This document shows, in pieces, positions 7,179 to 15,159 of a stretch of DNA of 64,000 nt. Position 1 is the first letter of the stretch. The number at the start of each line of letters is the position of its first letter. This DNA is from Streptomyces griseoaurantiacus. GTDB taxonomy: Bacteria; Actinomycetota; Actinomycetes; Streptomycetales; Streptomycetaceae. The position numbers and the translations under genes are program-made. The stretch lies in NCBI GenBank assembly GCA_014656015.1, contig BNBP01000023.1, positions 1 to 64,000 of the forward strand. The letters run 5' to 3'. The notes beneath the pieces were generated by a model. That model did not search any database and was not told the DNA's origin. It was given only the letters and a program-made list of their open reading frames with translations.

Positions 7179-9479
7179 TCAGTCCCTGAGCAGGTCCGGC
7201 ACCCCGTGCTCGTCCGGCAGGTCCCGTTCGCCGGAGAGGACCGTGAGCTCCTGGGTGGCCCGGGTCAGCGCCACGTACAGCACGCGCAGCCCTGCGGGCG
7301 ACTCGTCGGCGATCTCCGCGGGCAGCACGACGACCGTGGCGTCGTACTCCAGCCCCTTGGCCTCCAGGCTGCCCAGCGCGACCACGCGGTCGCCGAGCCC
7401 GGCCAGCCAGCGGGCCGCCTCCTCGCGCCGCCGCATCGGGACGACGACGCCGACCGTGCCGTCGACCCGCTCCAGCAGCCGGGCGGCCTCCTCCCGCACG
7501 CTCCCCGCGAACGTCTCCCCCATGAGCGCGAACCGGGGTTCGACGCCGGTGGAGCGGACCGCGGAGGGGGACGCCGAGCCCGGCATGGCCAGGGCCAGCA
7601 CGCGGGCGGCCAGCTCGGCGATCTCGGCGGGGTTGCGGTAGTTGACGGTGAGGGTGAAGCGGCGCCGGGGACGGCTGCCGAGGGCCTCGTCGCGGGCGGC
7701 GGCGGCCTCGTCCGGGTCGGACCAGGAGGACTGGGCGGGGTCGCCTACGACGGTCCAGGTGGCGTGCCGGCCCCGGCGGCCCAGCATCCGCCACTGCATC
7801 GGCGTGACGTCCTGCGCCTCGTCCACGATGACGTGCGCGTACTCGGTGCGCTCCTGCGCCAGCCGCTCGGCCCGCTCGCGCTGGGACTCCTCGCGCACCG
7901 GCATCAGCTCCTCCAGGCCGGTGAGCTGGTCCAGCGGGTCCGCCTCGCGCCTGCGGCGGGGGCGGGCGGGCACGCCGAGGATCGCCTGGAGTTCGTCGAG
8001 CAGGGCCACGTCGTGCACGGTGAGCCCCTCGCGGCGCAGGGACTTCCCGATCCGGCGGACCTCGCCGGGGTTGAGGACCCGCCGCGCCCAGCGCCCCAGC
8101 CGCCGTTCGTCGGCCATGGCCCGAAGCACCCCCCGCGGGGTCAGCTCGGGCCACCAGGCGTCGAGGAAGTCGGTGAAGGGGTCCTCGGTGGAGACGTCCT
8201 CGTCGAAGGAGGAGCGCAGCTCGGCGGCGAGCTCGGGGTCGGTGTGCCGGGACCCGGCGCCGGACTTCGCCCACAGCGCATCCAGCAGCAGCTTGCGGGC
8301 GCGCGGGCGCAGCAGGTTGACGGGGGCGGTGCCGCCGAGCGCGGTGCGCCGGATCTCCTCCAGTTCGGCCGCCTCCAGTTCGAGGCGGCGGTTGAAGGCG
8401 ACCACCCGCAGCCGGTCGGGGGCGCCGCCGCCCTCCAGGGCGCCGCGGGCCGCCTTGCGCAGCACCTTCAGCATGCGCAGGGAGCCCTTGACGCGGGCGG
8501 TGGCCGGGGAGTCGTACAGGGCGGCCTCGGCTCCGTCGACGAGGGAGCCCAGGGCGCGGATGGCGACCTGGCCCTCCTCGCCGAGGGAGGGCAGCACGCC
8601 CTCGGTGTAGGCGACGAGGAGCGGGGTGGGCGAGACGATGAGGATGCCGCCCGCGTAGCGGCGCCGGTCCTGGTAGAGCAGGTAGGCGGCCCGGTGCAGG
8701 GCGACGGCCGTCTTGCCGGTGCCGGGCCCGCCCTCGACGTAGGTCACGGAGGCGGCGGGGGCGCGGATCACCAGGTCCTGCTCGGCCTGGATGGAGGAGA
8801 CGATGTCCCGCATGGAGTGCGTACGGGCCCGGCCGAGCGCGGCCATCAGGGCGCCGTCGCCGATGACGGGCAGTTCGCGGCCGTCGAGGTAGGCGGTCAG
8901 TTCGGGGCGCATCAGGTCGTCCTCGACGCCGAGGACGCGGCGGCCCTTGGAGCGGATGACCCGGCGGCGCACGACCCGGCCGGGGTCCACCGGGGTGGCC
9001 CGGTAGAAGGGGGCCGCGGCGGGCGCCCGCCAGTCGATGACCAGCGGGGAGTAGTCGGCGTCGAGCACGCCGATGCGGCCGATGTGCAGGGTTTCCGCGA
9101 TGTCGGCGGTGTGGTCGGGGCGGACGGCCCCGTCGGCGGGTTCGACGGCGGTGTAGGCGCCGTCGGGGCCCTTCTTGCCGTCCTTGCCGAGGAGCAGGTC
9201 GACGCGGCCGAAGAGGAAGTCCTCGAACTCGTTGTTGAGCCGGTTGAGGTGGATGCCGGCCCGGAAGACCAGCGCGTCGCGCTCGGCCAGGGCGCCGGGC
9301 GTGCCGACCTGGCCGCGGCGGGCCGCGTCGTGCATCAGGAACTCGGCCTCGTGGATCTTCTCCTCGAGGCGTCGGTACACGCGGTCGAGGTGCCGCTGCT
9401 CGACGAGGATCTCCTCGTCGCGCGCGGAGTCCGCGACGGCCTGGCCGAGCGTGGTCTTCTGTCCAACCTGAGCGGCCAC
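7179..9479 (-). CDS. HelD/HelR-type RNA polymerase-recycling ATPase
   Basis: A 766-residue UvrD-like superfamily 1 ATPase of the HelD group, which binds RNA polymerase rather than acting as a classical DNA helicase and frees stalled or DNA-bound enzyme. The N-terminal ~90 residues are a charged coiled coil (LDRVYRRLEEKIHEAEFL), the arm that enters the secondary channel in known HelD structures. Walker A GGPGTGKT lies near residue 250, the DEAQ motif (VIVDEAQDVTPMQW) near 545, then VNYRNPAEIAELA, and motif VI in YVALTRATQELTVL near the C terminus. Some actinobacterial members (HelR) give rifamycin tolerance; no rifamycin-associated element was seen upstream. ATG at 9479 gives the family N terminus. 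Confidence 0.88.
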   Translation of the reverse strand: MAAQVGQKTTLGQAVADSARDEEILVEQRHLDRVYRRLEEKIHEAEFLMHDAARRGQVGTPGALAERDALVFRAGIHLNRLNNEFEDFLFGRVDLLLGKDGKKGPDGAYTAVEPADGAVRPDHTADIAETLHIGRIGVLDADYSPLVIDWRAPAAAPFYRATPVDPGRVVRRRVIRSKGRRVLGVEDDLMRPELTAYLDGRELPVIGDGALMAALGRARTHSMRDIVSSIQAEQDLVIRAPAASVTYVEGGPGTGKTAVALHRAAYLLYQDRRRYAGGILIVSPTPLLVAYTEGVLPSLGEEGQVAIRALGSLVDGAEAALYDSPATARVKGSLRMLKVLRKAARGALEGGGAPDRLRVVAFNRRLELEAAELEEIRRTALGGTAPVNLLRPRARKLLLDALWAKSGAGSRHTDPELAAELRSSFDEDVSTEDPFTDFLDAWWPELTPRGVLRAMADERRLGRWARRVLNPGEVRRIGKSLRREGLTVHDVALLDELQAILGVPARPRRRREADPLDQLTGLEELMPVREESQRERAERLAQERTEYAHVIVDEAQDVTPMQWRMLGRRGRHATWTVVGDPAQSSWSDPDEAAAARDEALGSRPRRRFTLTVNYRNPAEIAELAARVLALAMPGSASPSAVRSTGVEPRFALMGETFAGSVREEAARLLERVDGTVGVVVPMRRREEAARWLAGLGDRVVALGSLEAKGLEYDATVVVLPAEIADESPAGLRVLYVALTRATQELTVLSGERDLPDEHGVPDLLRD

Positions 9480-9564
9480 CGGCTCCCCTTCTGACGTGCT
9501 GAGCAGCCGTCCACCGTACGCGAAGGGGGGTGCGTGCGGCTACGCGCGCCACTGACGGAAGTGG

Positions 9565-9596
9565 GGCGCCCCGGAACGCGCGGGTCCCGGGGCGCC
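9565..9596. terminator. Hairpin in the HelD-rsuA intergenic region
   Basis: GGCGCCCCGG (9565-9574) pairs with CCGGGGCGCC (9587-9596), loop 12 bases. It lies between the rsuA-like stop and the helicase start and could be a second terminator for the sigma/anti-sigma operon. Confidence 0.5.
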
Positions 9597-9622
9597 GTGC
9601 GCGAGATGCGGCCGGTCGCGTG

Positions 9623-9670
9623 CTAAGGGCTGTCCCGCAATCCCCGGCGGGCGTGCGGGACAGCCCTTAG
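9623..9670 (-). terminator. Terminator overlapping the anti-sigma stop codon
   Basis: Perfect 17 bp inverted repeat (9623-9639 with 9654-9670), loop 14 bases. The right arm contains the stop codon of the anti-sigma gene. The arm sequence AAGGGCTGTCCCGC resembles a hairpin I recall as recurring in Streptomyces genomes. Confidence 0.8.
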
Positions 9671-10488
9671 GCGTCGACCGCGACCAGTCGCTTGCCGTCG
9701 AAGGTCATGACCTCGAAGTGATCGATGTCGTTCGGCTTGAAGGCCGCTCCGCCGCGGACGTACAGGGGCTGCTTGGCCTGGTCCGACTTCGCGTTCGCGA
9801 TGCCGTAGCCCCAGTTCGGGACCGACCACGAGCTCACCGTCTCGCGCTCGCCGTTCTTGCCGACGGCGATCAGCGAGCACTTCTGCGGGCCCTTGACGTT
9901 CTTCAGCTCCAGGACGGCGTCGGTGCCCCAGTCCTTCTCCTGCATCGCGACGACCGCGCTGACGGCCGTGCCGGCGTCGGTGTGCGAGACCTTGTCGTCG
10001 ATGCTGCGGAAGGCTTCCTTCGCGGCGGCCGGTGCCGCCTGCGTCGTCGAACCGCCGCCGTCGTCACCGCCGTTGACGGCCATCACGGCGAGGGGCCCGC
10101 CGATGACGAGGGCCGCCGCGGCGGCCACCAGGTAGAAGCCGCGGCGTCGTTTGAGCGCGCGCTTCTCCGAGACCTCGTCGACCAGGCGTTCCACGAGTCG
10201 CGGGCTGGGCTTGGCAGACAGGGACTCGCCGATCGCGGGTGTCCCGGCGCCGGGCAGGTCCGCGAGCGCGGCCAGCATCGGCTCCATCCCGGAGAGGCTG
10301 TCGAGCTGCTGTCCGCACCATTCGCAGGTGGCGAGGTGGGCCTCGAACTCGGTCGCCTCGGCGTCGTCGAGGATGCCGAGGGCGTAGGCGCCGACGGTCT
10401 CGTGGATGTTGTCGTCCCCGGAACCGCCGCGTGGACCCTGCACGGAGCCGGGGGAACCGGATCCGAATCCCCCGTAGATGTTGCTCAT
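9667..10488 (-). CDS. rsuA: ZAS-type anti-sigma factor (RsuA-like)
   Basis: Membrane-bound anti-sigma factor for the ECF sigma encoded immediately upstream. Residues 30-65 hold the zinc anti-sigma motif HxxxCxxC (H51, C55, C58; HLATCEWC). A single membrane segment (residues 117-138, FYLVAAAAALVIGGPLAVMAV) follows a basic KRRR stretch, so the first ~115 residues are cytoplasmic and residues 140-273 are an extracytoplasmic sensor domain that looks like the anti-sigma K (RskA-type) C-terminal domain. ATG at 10488 overlaps the sigma stop by four bases (ATGA), showing translational coupling. The symbol follows remembered synteny with S. coelicolor SCO2953, so it is less certain than the function. 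Confidence 0.82.
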   Translation of the reverse strand: MSNIYGGFGSGSPGSVQGPRGGSGDDNIHETVGAYALGILDDAEATEFEAHLATCEWCGQQLDSLSGMEPMLAALADLPGAGTPAIGESLSAKPSPRLVERLVDEVSEKRALKRRRGFYLVAAAAALVIGGPLAVMAVNGGDDGGGSTTQAAPAAAKEAFRSIDDKVSHTDAGTAVSAVVAMQEKDWGTDAVLELKNVKGPQKCSLIAVGKNGERETVSSWSVPNWGYGIANAKSDQAKQPLYVRGGAAFKPNDIDHFEVMTFDGKRLVAVDA

Positions 10489-11075
10489 GCCGTCACCCCG
10501 CGCTCCTCGAGAGCCAGCTTCATCGACCGCAGGGCGTAGAACACCCGGGAGCGCACCGTGCCGCTGGGTATTCCGAGCGTCTGGGCCGCCTCATTGACCG
10601 TACGCCCCTTGAAGTAGGTTTCAACCAGGACCTCCCTGTGAGCAGGGGTCAGGTCGTCCAGCGCGTCCGACAGTGTCATCAGCCACAACGCCTTGTCGAT
10701 CTCGTCCTCCGCGGGGATGACCTCCAGCGGCGACGGGTCCACCTCCTGCGGCCGGGCCTGCCGGCTGCGGTGACCGTCGATGACGATGCGCCGGGCGACC
10801 GTCACCAGCCAGGGGCGTACCGAACCGGTCGCTCGATTCAGCTGACCGGCGTTCTTCCAGGCACGGATGAGCGTTTCCTGCACGACGTCCTCGGCACGCT
10901 GCCGGTCGCCCGCGACCAGACGCAGCACATAGGCGAGCAACGGTCCCGCGTGTTCCCGGTACAACGCACGCATCAGCTCCTCGTCCGGTTCGGTCGAAGA
11001 ATTCGACGCGGACGGAGTCATGCGATGTCGGGCCCTTGGCCTTCGTTCATCAGCCACGGCGGAATCCTTGCGCAC
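10485..11075 (-). CDS. sigU: ECF RNA polymerase sigma factor (SigU-like)
   Basis: Group 4 sigma factor. Region 2 is seen in LMRALYREHAGPLLAYVLRL and AEDVVQETLIRAWKN; region 4 has LTPAHREVLVETYFKGRTVN and the helix-turn-helix IPSGTVRSRVFYALRSMK. I chose the GTG at 11075 because GGAGGT sits five bases before it, giving 196 residues; an internal ATG at 11021 would give 178. The gene is followed by its anti-sigma factor with a four-base overlap. In S. coelicolor sigma-U is thought to affect aerial growth and secreted proteins; assigning that identity here rests on gene order. A repeat array lies about 340 bases upstream. Confidence 0.85.
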   Translation of the reverse strand: MRKDSAVADERRPRARHRMTPSASNSSTEPDEELMRALYREHAGPLLAYVLRLVAGDRQRAEDVVQETLIRAWKNAGQLNRATGSVRPWLVTVARRIVIDGHRSRQARPQEVDPSPLEVIPAEDEIDKALWLMTLSDALDDLTPAHREVLVETYFKGRTVNEAAQTLGIPSGTVRSRVFYALRSMKLALEERGVTA

Positions 11076-11411
11076 GCCCACCTCCGATGTCCGGGGGTTC
11101 CCCCAGTCGGTCGCTCGCATCCAGGTACGCGGCCCGGTGTCGTCGTGTTCAACGCGACAGCACGATTTTGTGACGGGAGGTGTGGGAGCTCACGCGGGTG
11201 GGCATCTATTTCACCCGCTACGGGACATTCGGCCGCCGTCGCCGGGAGACGCAGGTCACAAGGGCGTCTTAATCACTTCGTGATACACGCAGATGCGGAC
11301 GTGAAAATTCGGCTTGACCCGTGTGGAGAAAATGTCGAGACGCCCTGTCCGGCTCGTACGGTCTCGTACGGGCTCGCGGTGAGTCGCACGTTTCGGGCGA
11401 CGTGATGTCCG
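11076..11411. other. Upstream region of the sigma gene
   Basis: About 336 bases with no supported gene. It should carry the sigma operon promoter on the minus strand. Around 11270-11330 the sequence is unusually AT-rich for this genome (TCTTAATCACTTCGTGATACACG), and contains the palindrome ATCACTTCGTGAT. A 20-bp perfect palindrome at 11405-11424 marks the start of the repeat array that follows. Confidence 0.4.
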
Positions 11412-11503
11412 GACGTCCGGACATGCGGTGTTCCGACGTCCGGACATGCGGTGTTCCGACGTCCGGACATGCGGTGTTCCGACGTCCGGACATGGGGTGT
11501 TCG
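11412..11503. repeat. Four tandem 23 bp repeats with palindromic core
   Basis: Units at 11412-11434, 11435-11457, 11458-11480 (identical) and 11481-11503 (two changes). Each contains the 8 bp palindrome GTCCGGAC followed by ATGCGGTGTTCC. The left end is embedded in the perfect 20 bp palindrome ATGTCCGGACGTCCGGACAT at 11405-11424. The array lies between the CGNR gene stop (11534) and the sigma gene start (11075). There are no spacers, so it is not a CRISPR array. Confidence 0.9.
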
Positions 11504-11533
11504 GACGTCAGGCGCGCGTGGAGCCTCGCGAGT

Positions 11534-12136
11534 TCAGGTGCGGGCCAGGGCGGCCGCGCGGCGGCGGTGGCGGGCCACGCGTTCGCGGTTGCCGCACATC
11601 TCGCTCGAACACCAGCGGCGGCGCCGGCCCCGCGAGGTGTCCAGGTACACCAGGGGGCAGGTGTCGCCCTCGCAGCGGCGCAGCCCCGCGCGGGCGGCGG
11701 GGTCGGTCAGCAGGTCCACCGCGTCCCGGGCGAGGGCGGCGAGCAGCGCGGTGCAGGTCGGCGGTGTCCGCAGCGTGCGGACGAGGGTGCCGTCGGGGGC
11801 GCGGAGCGCGTGCGGGGCGGGGGGCGCCGGGCGCGCGTGGGCGTTGAGGTGGGCGAGGGCGGGGTCCTCGGCGGGGGTGCCGCCGGCGCGGAGGTGTGCC
11901 TCGATCAACAGGGCCGTGCAGTCGCGCAGTTCACGGAACGGGGTCAGCCAGGTGGCGTCGACGTGGGCGAGGGGCGTGCCGGGCGGGACGAGGGGCGTGG
12001 TGGTGATCCAGTCGCGCAGGGCGGCGGGGGTGAGGAGGTGTTCGGCGGGGTGCGCGGTGGCGAGGAGGTCGAGGCAGGGGCGGCCGGCGTCGAAGCGGGG
12101 GGTCCCGGCGCCGGCGCCGGTGGTGGACGGGAGCAT
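11534..12136 (-). CDS. CGNR zinc-finger / ABATE-domain regulator
   Basis: A 200-residue putative transcription regulator common in actinobacteria. The N-terminal ~130 residues fit the ABATE (putative stress-induced regulator) domain with LDLLATAHP near residue 23. The C-terminal ~45 residues are the CGNR zinc finger: RRCEGDTCPLVYLDTSRGRR followed by WCSSEMCGNRERVARHRRR, giving four cysteines and a basic recognition stretch. Targets are unknown. The start ATG at 12136 is the only in-frame ATG near the N terminus. Its stop lies 31 bases from the 23 bp repeat array, so the array is downstream of it and upstream of the sigma gene on the same strand. Confidence 0.85.
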   Translation of the reverse strand: MLPSTTGAGAGTPRFDAGRPCLDLLATAHPAEHLLTPAALRDWITTTPLVPPGTPLAHVDATWLTPFRELRDCTALLIEAHLRAGGTPAEDPALAHLNAHARPAPPAPHALRAPDGTLVRTLRTPPTCTALLAALARDAVDLLTDPAARAGLRRCEGDTCPLVYLDTSRGRRRRWCSSEMCGNRERVARHRRRAAALART

Positions 12137-12284
12137 GTGGGGTCACCGCCTTGGAGGGCCGGAGTGCGCCGGTCCTTCTACAGTGCCCGCCCGGGGACGG
12201 CACGGGAACCCCTCGGGGGCGGGCGGGAATCCGCCTCCCGGCCGCCCCTGTCCCTCCCCGGTCCCTCTTGAGCCGTCCCGTTTC

Positions 12285-13466
12285 TTACGGGGCGCAGTCG
12301 TTGGGGGTGTCCAGGGACAGGCGGTAGCCCCGCTTCACCACCGTCTGGATCAGGTGCGGCGTGGCCAGCGCCGCCCGCAGCCGGGTCATCGCCGTCTCCA
12401 CGGCGTGCTCGTCGCGGCCCGTGCCGGGCAGGGCCCGCAGCAGGGTTGCCCGGGGGACGACCCAGCCGGGACGGTGGGCCAGGGCGCGCAGCAGGGACAT
12501 CCCGGCGGGCGGCACGGGCCGCAGCCGCCCGTCCACCAGCACCGCGTGCCCGCGGATCTCCAGCCGGTGGCCGGCGACCGGGAGGGTGCGGGTGCGGGCC
12601 GGCAGTTCGCGGCACAGGAGCTGGACCAGCGGGCCGAGCCGGAACCGTTCGGGCTGCACCGTCGGCACCCCGCGCGCCTGCAGCGGCACCGCGGTGACCG
12701 GTCCGACGCAGGCCGCCAGGACCTCGTGCCCGAGCACGGCGAGCAGGTCGTCGAGCATCCCGCGCTCCTGCGCGCGGGAGAACAGCGAGGCCGCCGCGGG
12801 GGCGCTGGTGAACGTCAGGGCGTCGATGCCGCCCGCCACCGTCGTGTCGAGGAGCCGGTCGAGCGGTCCTATGTCCTCCGGCGGCATCCACCGGTACACC
12901 GGCACCCCGACCACCTCCGCCCCGCTCTCCCGCAGCGCCTCGACGAAGCCGGGCAGCGGTTCGCCGTGCAGCTGGACGGCGATGCGGCGGCCCTCGACGC
13001 CCTCCTCGAGGAGCCGGTCGAGCACCTCGGCCATCGACTCCGAGGAGGGCGACCACCGCTCCGTGAGCCCGGCGGCCCGGACCGCGCCCTTCACCTTGGG
13101 GCCGCGGGCGAGGAGTTCGACGTCGCGGAGCCGGGTCAGCAGTTCCTCACCGAGCCCCCAGCCGTCGGCGGCCTCGATCCAGCCCCGGAAGCCGATCGCC
13201 GTGGTCGCGACCACCACGTCCGGCGTCTGGTGCAGCAACTCCTTCGTGGCGGCGAGGAGTTCGCTGTCGTCGGAGAGCGGCACGATGCGCAGGGCCGGGG
13301 CGTGCTGAACCACGGCGCCGCGCCGTTCGAGCAGCGCGCCCAGCTCCTCGGCCCGGCGCGCGGCGGTCACGCCGACGGTGAACCCGGCGAGGGGCCCGTG
13401 CGCGTGGCCGGCCTCCCGCCCGTCGCCCGGCGGCTCCTGTTCCGGTGACTGCTGTTCCTCGTCCAT
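12285..13466 (-). CDS. nnaR: Nitrate/nitrite assimilation regulator, HemD-like plus winged helix
   Basis: A 393-residue fusion. Residues ~25-275 form a uroporphyrinogen-III synthase (HemD) domain (FTVGVTAARRAEELGALLE at its start, GLTERWSPSSESMAEVLDRL later); residues ~295-390 form an OmpR-type winged helix ending TVVKRGYRLSLD. Such fusions in Streptomyces act as the regulator NnaR, which works with GlnR on nitrate and nitrite genes; I infer that role from architecture and from the adjacent narK. Whether it retains synthase activity cannot be told. ATG at 13466 is used; an upstream TTG at 13547 would lie inside the regulatory array and is unlikely. Confidence 0.85.
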   Translation of the reverse strand: MDEEQQSPEQEPPGDGREAGHAHGPLAGFTVGVTAARRAEELGALLERRGAVVQHAPALRIVPLSDDSELLAATKELLHQTPDVVVATTAIGFRGWIEAADGWGLGEELLTRLRDVELLARGPKVKGAVRAAGLTERWSPSSESMAEVLDRLLEEGVEGRRIAVQLHGEPLPGFVEALRESGAEVVGVPVYRWMPPEDIGPLDRLLDTTVAGGIDALTFTSAPAAASLFSRAQERGMLDDLLAVLGHEVLAACVGPVTAVPLQARGVPTVQPERFRLGPLVQLLCRELPARTRTLPVAGHRLEIRGHAVLVDGRLRPVPPAGMSLLRALAHRPGWVVPRATLLRALPGTGRDEHAVETAMTRLRAALATPHLIQTVVKRGYRLSLDTPNDCAP

Positions 13467-13531
13467 GGCTCTCGTTCCGTGCTCGTCCCGTGCTCGGCCG
13501 GCGCGCCGGGACCCGTCCCCGCCCGCGCGCC

Positions 13532-13591
13532 GTTTCGAGCCTGCCAACGCCGCGTGACGGCCCCGGTTCGACTCCGTGTCGCCCGTGTTAC
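13532..13591 (-). promoter_or_regulatory. GlnR-box-like array upstream of nnaR
   Basis: Read on the minus strand from 13591, six five-base elements occur at exact 11-base spacing: GTAAC, GACAC, GAACC, GTCAC, TTGGC, GAAAC, each separated by six bases. This follows the known GlnR pattern gTnAC-n6-GaAAC-n6-gTnAC-n6-GaAAC; the first, fourth and sixth elements match best. It lies 66-125 bases upstream of the nnaR ATG and directly after the narK stop. Confidence 0.65.
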
Positions 13592-13592
13592 G

Positions 13593-14957
13593 TCACACCT
13601 CAACGTAGCTGAGCTGGGCCTTCGTTTCCGGGGCCGCCGTTTCGCGGGGCGCGGACGCCGGGCGCCGAAGGTATACGGCCCAGGTGAGGCCGAAGCACAC
13701 GGCGTAGAAGGCGAGGAAGGCGGCGAAGGCGCCGGTGCCGGAACCGTAGGAGAGGAAGGACTGGCGGAAGGCGAGGTTGATGCCGACGCCACCGAGCGCG
13801 CCCACCGCGCCGATGAGCCCCATCGACGCGCCGGAGAGCCGGCGCCCGTACGCGGCCGCCTCCTCCCCCGTGAGGCCCTTGGCCAGGGCCTTGGCCTGGA
13901 AGATGCCGGGGATCATCTTGAACGTCGAGCCGTTGCCGAGCCCGCTCAGCACGAACAGCGCCACGAACACGGTCACGAACAGCGGCAGCGATCCGGCGCG
14001 GCCCGCCATCAGCAGGCCGGCGGTGGCGGCCGCCATCCCAACGTAGTTCCACAGCGTGATGCGCGCGCCGCCGAAGCGGTCGGCGAGCCTGCCGCCCAGC
14101 GGGCGCACCAGGGAGCCGAGCAGGGGGCCGATGAAGGTGAGGTAGGCGGCTTGCAGCGGGGTGCGCCCGAACGCGTTCTGCAGCACCATCCCGAAGGCGA
14201 AGCTGTACCCGATGAACGAGCCGAAGGTGCCGACGTAGAGGAAGGACATGATCCACGTGTGCGCGTCCCGCGCGGCGTCCTTCGCGGCGCCGGTGTCGTT
14301 CTTCACCGAGGCCAGGTTGTCCATGCGCAGCGCGGCGAGCACGGCGGCGAGCAGGATCAGCGGGATGTAGATGGCGAGCAGCAGCCGCGGACCGCCGCCC
14401 GCCCCGATGAGCGCGAACGCCACGAGCTGGATCACGGGCACGCCGATGTTGCCGCCGCCCGCGTTGAGGCCGAGCGCCCACCCCTTCTCCCGCAGCGGGA
14501 AGAAGGCGTTGATGTTGGTCATCGAGGAGGCGAAGTTGCCGCCGCCGATGCCGGCCAGGAGGGCCACGGCCAGGAAGGTCCCGAAGCCGGTGCCGGGCTC
14601 CATGACCACGAACGCGGCGACGGTCGGCACGAGGAGCAGGCTCGCGGAGATCACCGTCCAGTTCCGCCCGCCGAACACCGCCACGGCGAAGGTGTAGGGG
14701 ACGCGGACGACCGCGCCGACGAGCGTGACCACCGACGTCAGCAGGAACTTGTCGGCGGGGGTGAGCCCGTACTCGGGCCCCATGAACAGCACGAGCACGG
14801 ACCACAGGGTCCACACGGAGAACCCGATGTGCTCGGACAGCACGGAGAAGAAGAGGTTGCGGCGGGCGATCCGCTCCCCGCCCTGCTCCCAGAACACCCG
14901 GTCCTCGGGGTCCCAGCGTTCGATCCAACGGCCGGCGGGGCTGCTCGGACTGGTCAT
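13593..14957 (-). CDS. narK: NarK-family nitrate/nitrite MFS transporter
   Basis: A 454-residue major facilitator with about 12 membrane segments. The nitrate-nitrite porter signature is visible around residues 140-160 (GGGNFASSMTNINAFFP), with a second glycine-rich motif GLGNGSTFKMIPGIF in the C-terminal half, and conserved Arg residues in RVPYTFA and GSLVRPLGGRLADRFGG. It probably imports nitrate or exports nitrite. ATG at 14957 is preceded by GGAGG on the minus strand. nnaR follows 126 bases downstream on the same strand; the pair forms a nitrate locus, but nitrate and nitrite reductases are not in this window. Confidence 0.9.
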   Translation of the reverse strand: MTSPSSPAGRWIERWDPEDRVFWEQGGERIARRNLFFSVLSEHIGFSVWTLWSVLVLFMGPEYGLTPADKFLLTSVVTLVGAVVRVPYTFAVAVFGGRNWTVISASLLLVPTVAAFVVMEPGTGFGTFLAVALLAGIGGGNFASSMTNINAFFPLREKGWALGLNAGGGNIGVPVIQLVAFALIGAGGGPRLLLAIYIPLILLAAVLAALRMDNLASVKNDTGAAKDAARDAHTWIMSFLYVGTFGSFIGYSFAFGMVLQNAFGRTPLQAAYLTFIGPLLGSLVRPLGGRLADRFGGARITLWNYVGMAAATAGLLMAGRAGSLPLFVTVFVALFVLSGLGNGSTFKMIPGIFQAKALAKGLTGEEAAAYGRRLSGASMGLIGAVGALGGVGINLAFRQSFLSYGSGTGAFAAFLAFYAVCFGLTWAVYLRRPASAPRETAAPETKAQLSYVEV

Positions 14958-15159
14958 CGTGCCTCCACGGTGCGGTGCCGGCCTCCGACGCTAGGAACCC
15001 CGGGTTTCACCCCTGTGGCAACGCGTCACCGGGAGGGAACGTTGCGCTCACGCGCGGGGGTGCGCGCTTGAGAGGGGCGCGCGCGGCTCCGCCGACGACT
15101 AGCCAAAATCCCGTTAGCCCGAATGGAGTCAGGCCAAGCGAATCACCGTGACCGTCCGG

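Noticed and set aside
6708-9494. Plus-strand open frame of more than 900 codons
   Set aside because: It is antisense to the HelD-like gene, with compositionally biased Gly/Arg/Asp-rich translation and no recognisable domain.
11256-11493. Small minus-strand frames over the 23 bp repeats (MSGRRNTACPDVGT...)
   Set aside because: Their repetitive translation only mirrors the DNA repeats; no ribosome-binding site.
11405-11510. CRISPR-like repeat array
   Set aside because: The 23 bp units abut directly without spacers, and no cas genes are present.
14958-15060. GlnR box upstream of narK
   Set aside because: GTGAC and GAAAC occur, but separated by 16 bases and out of the 11-base phase; too weak compared with the array before nnaR.
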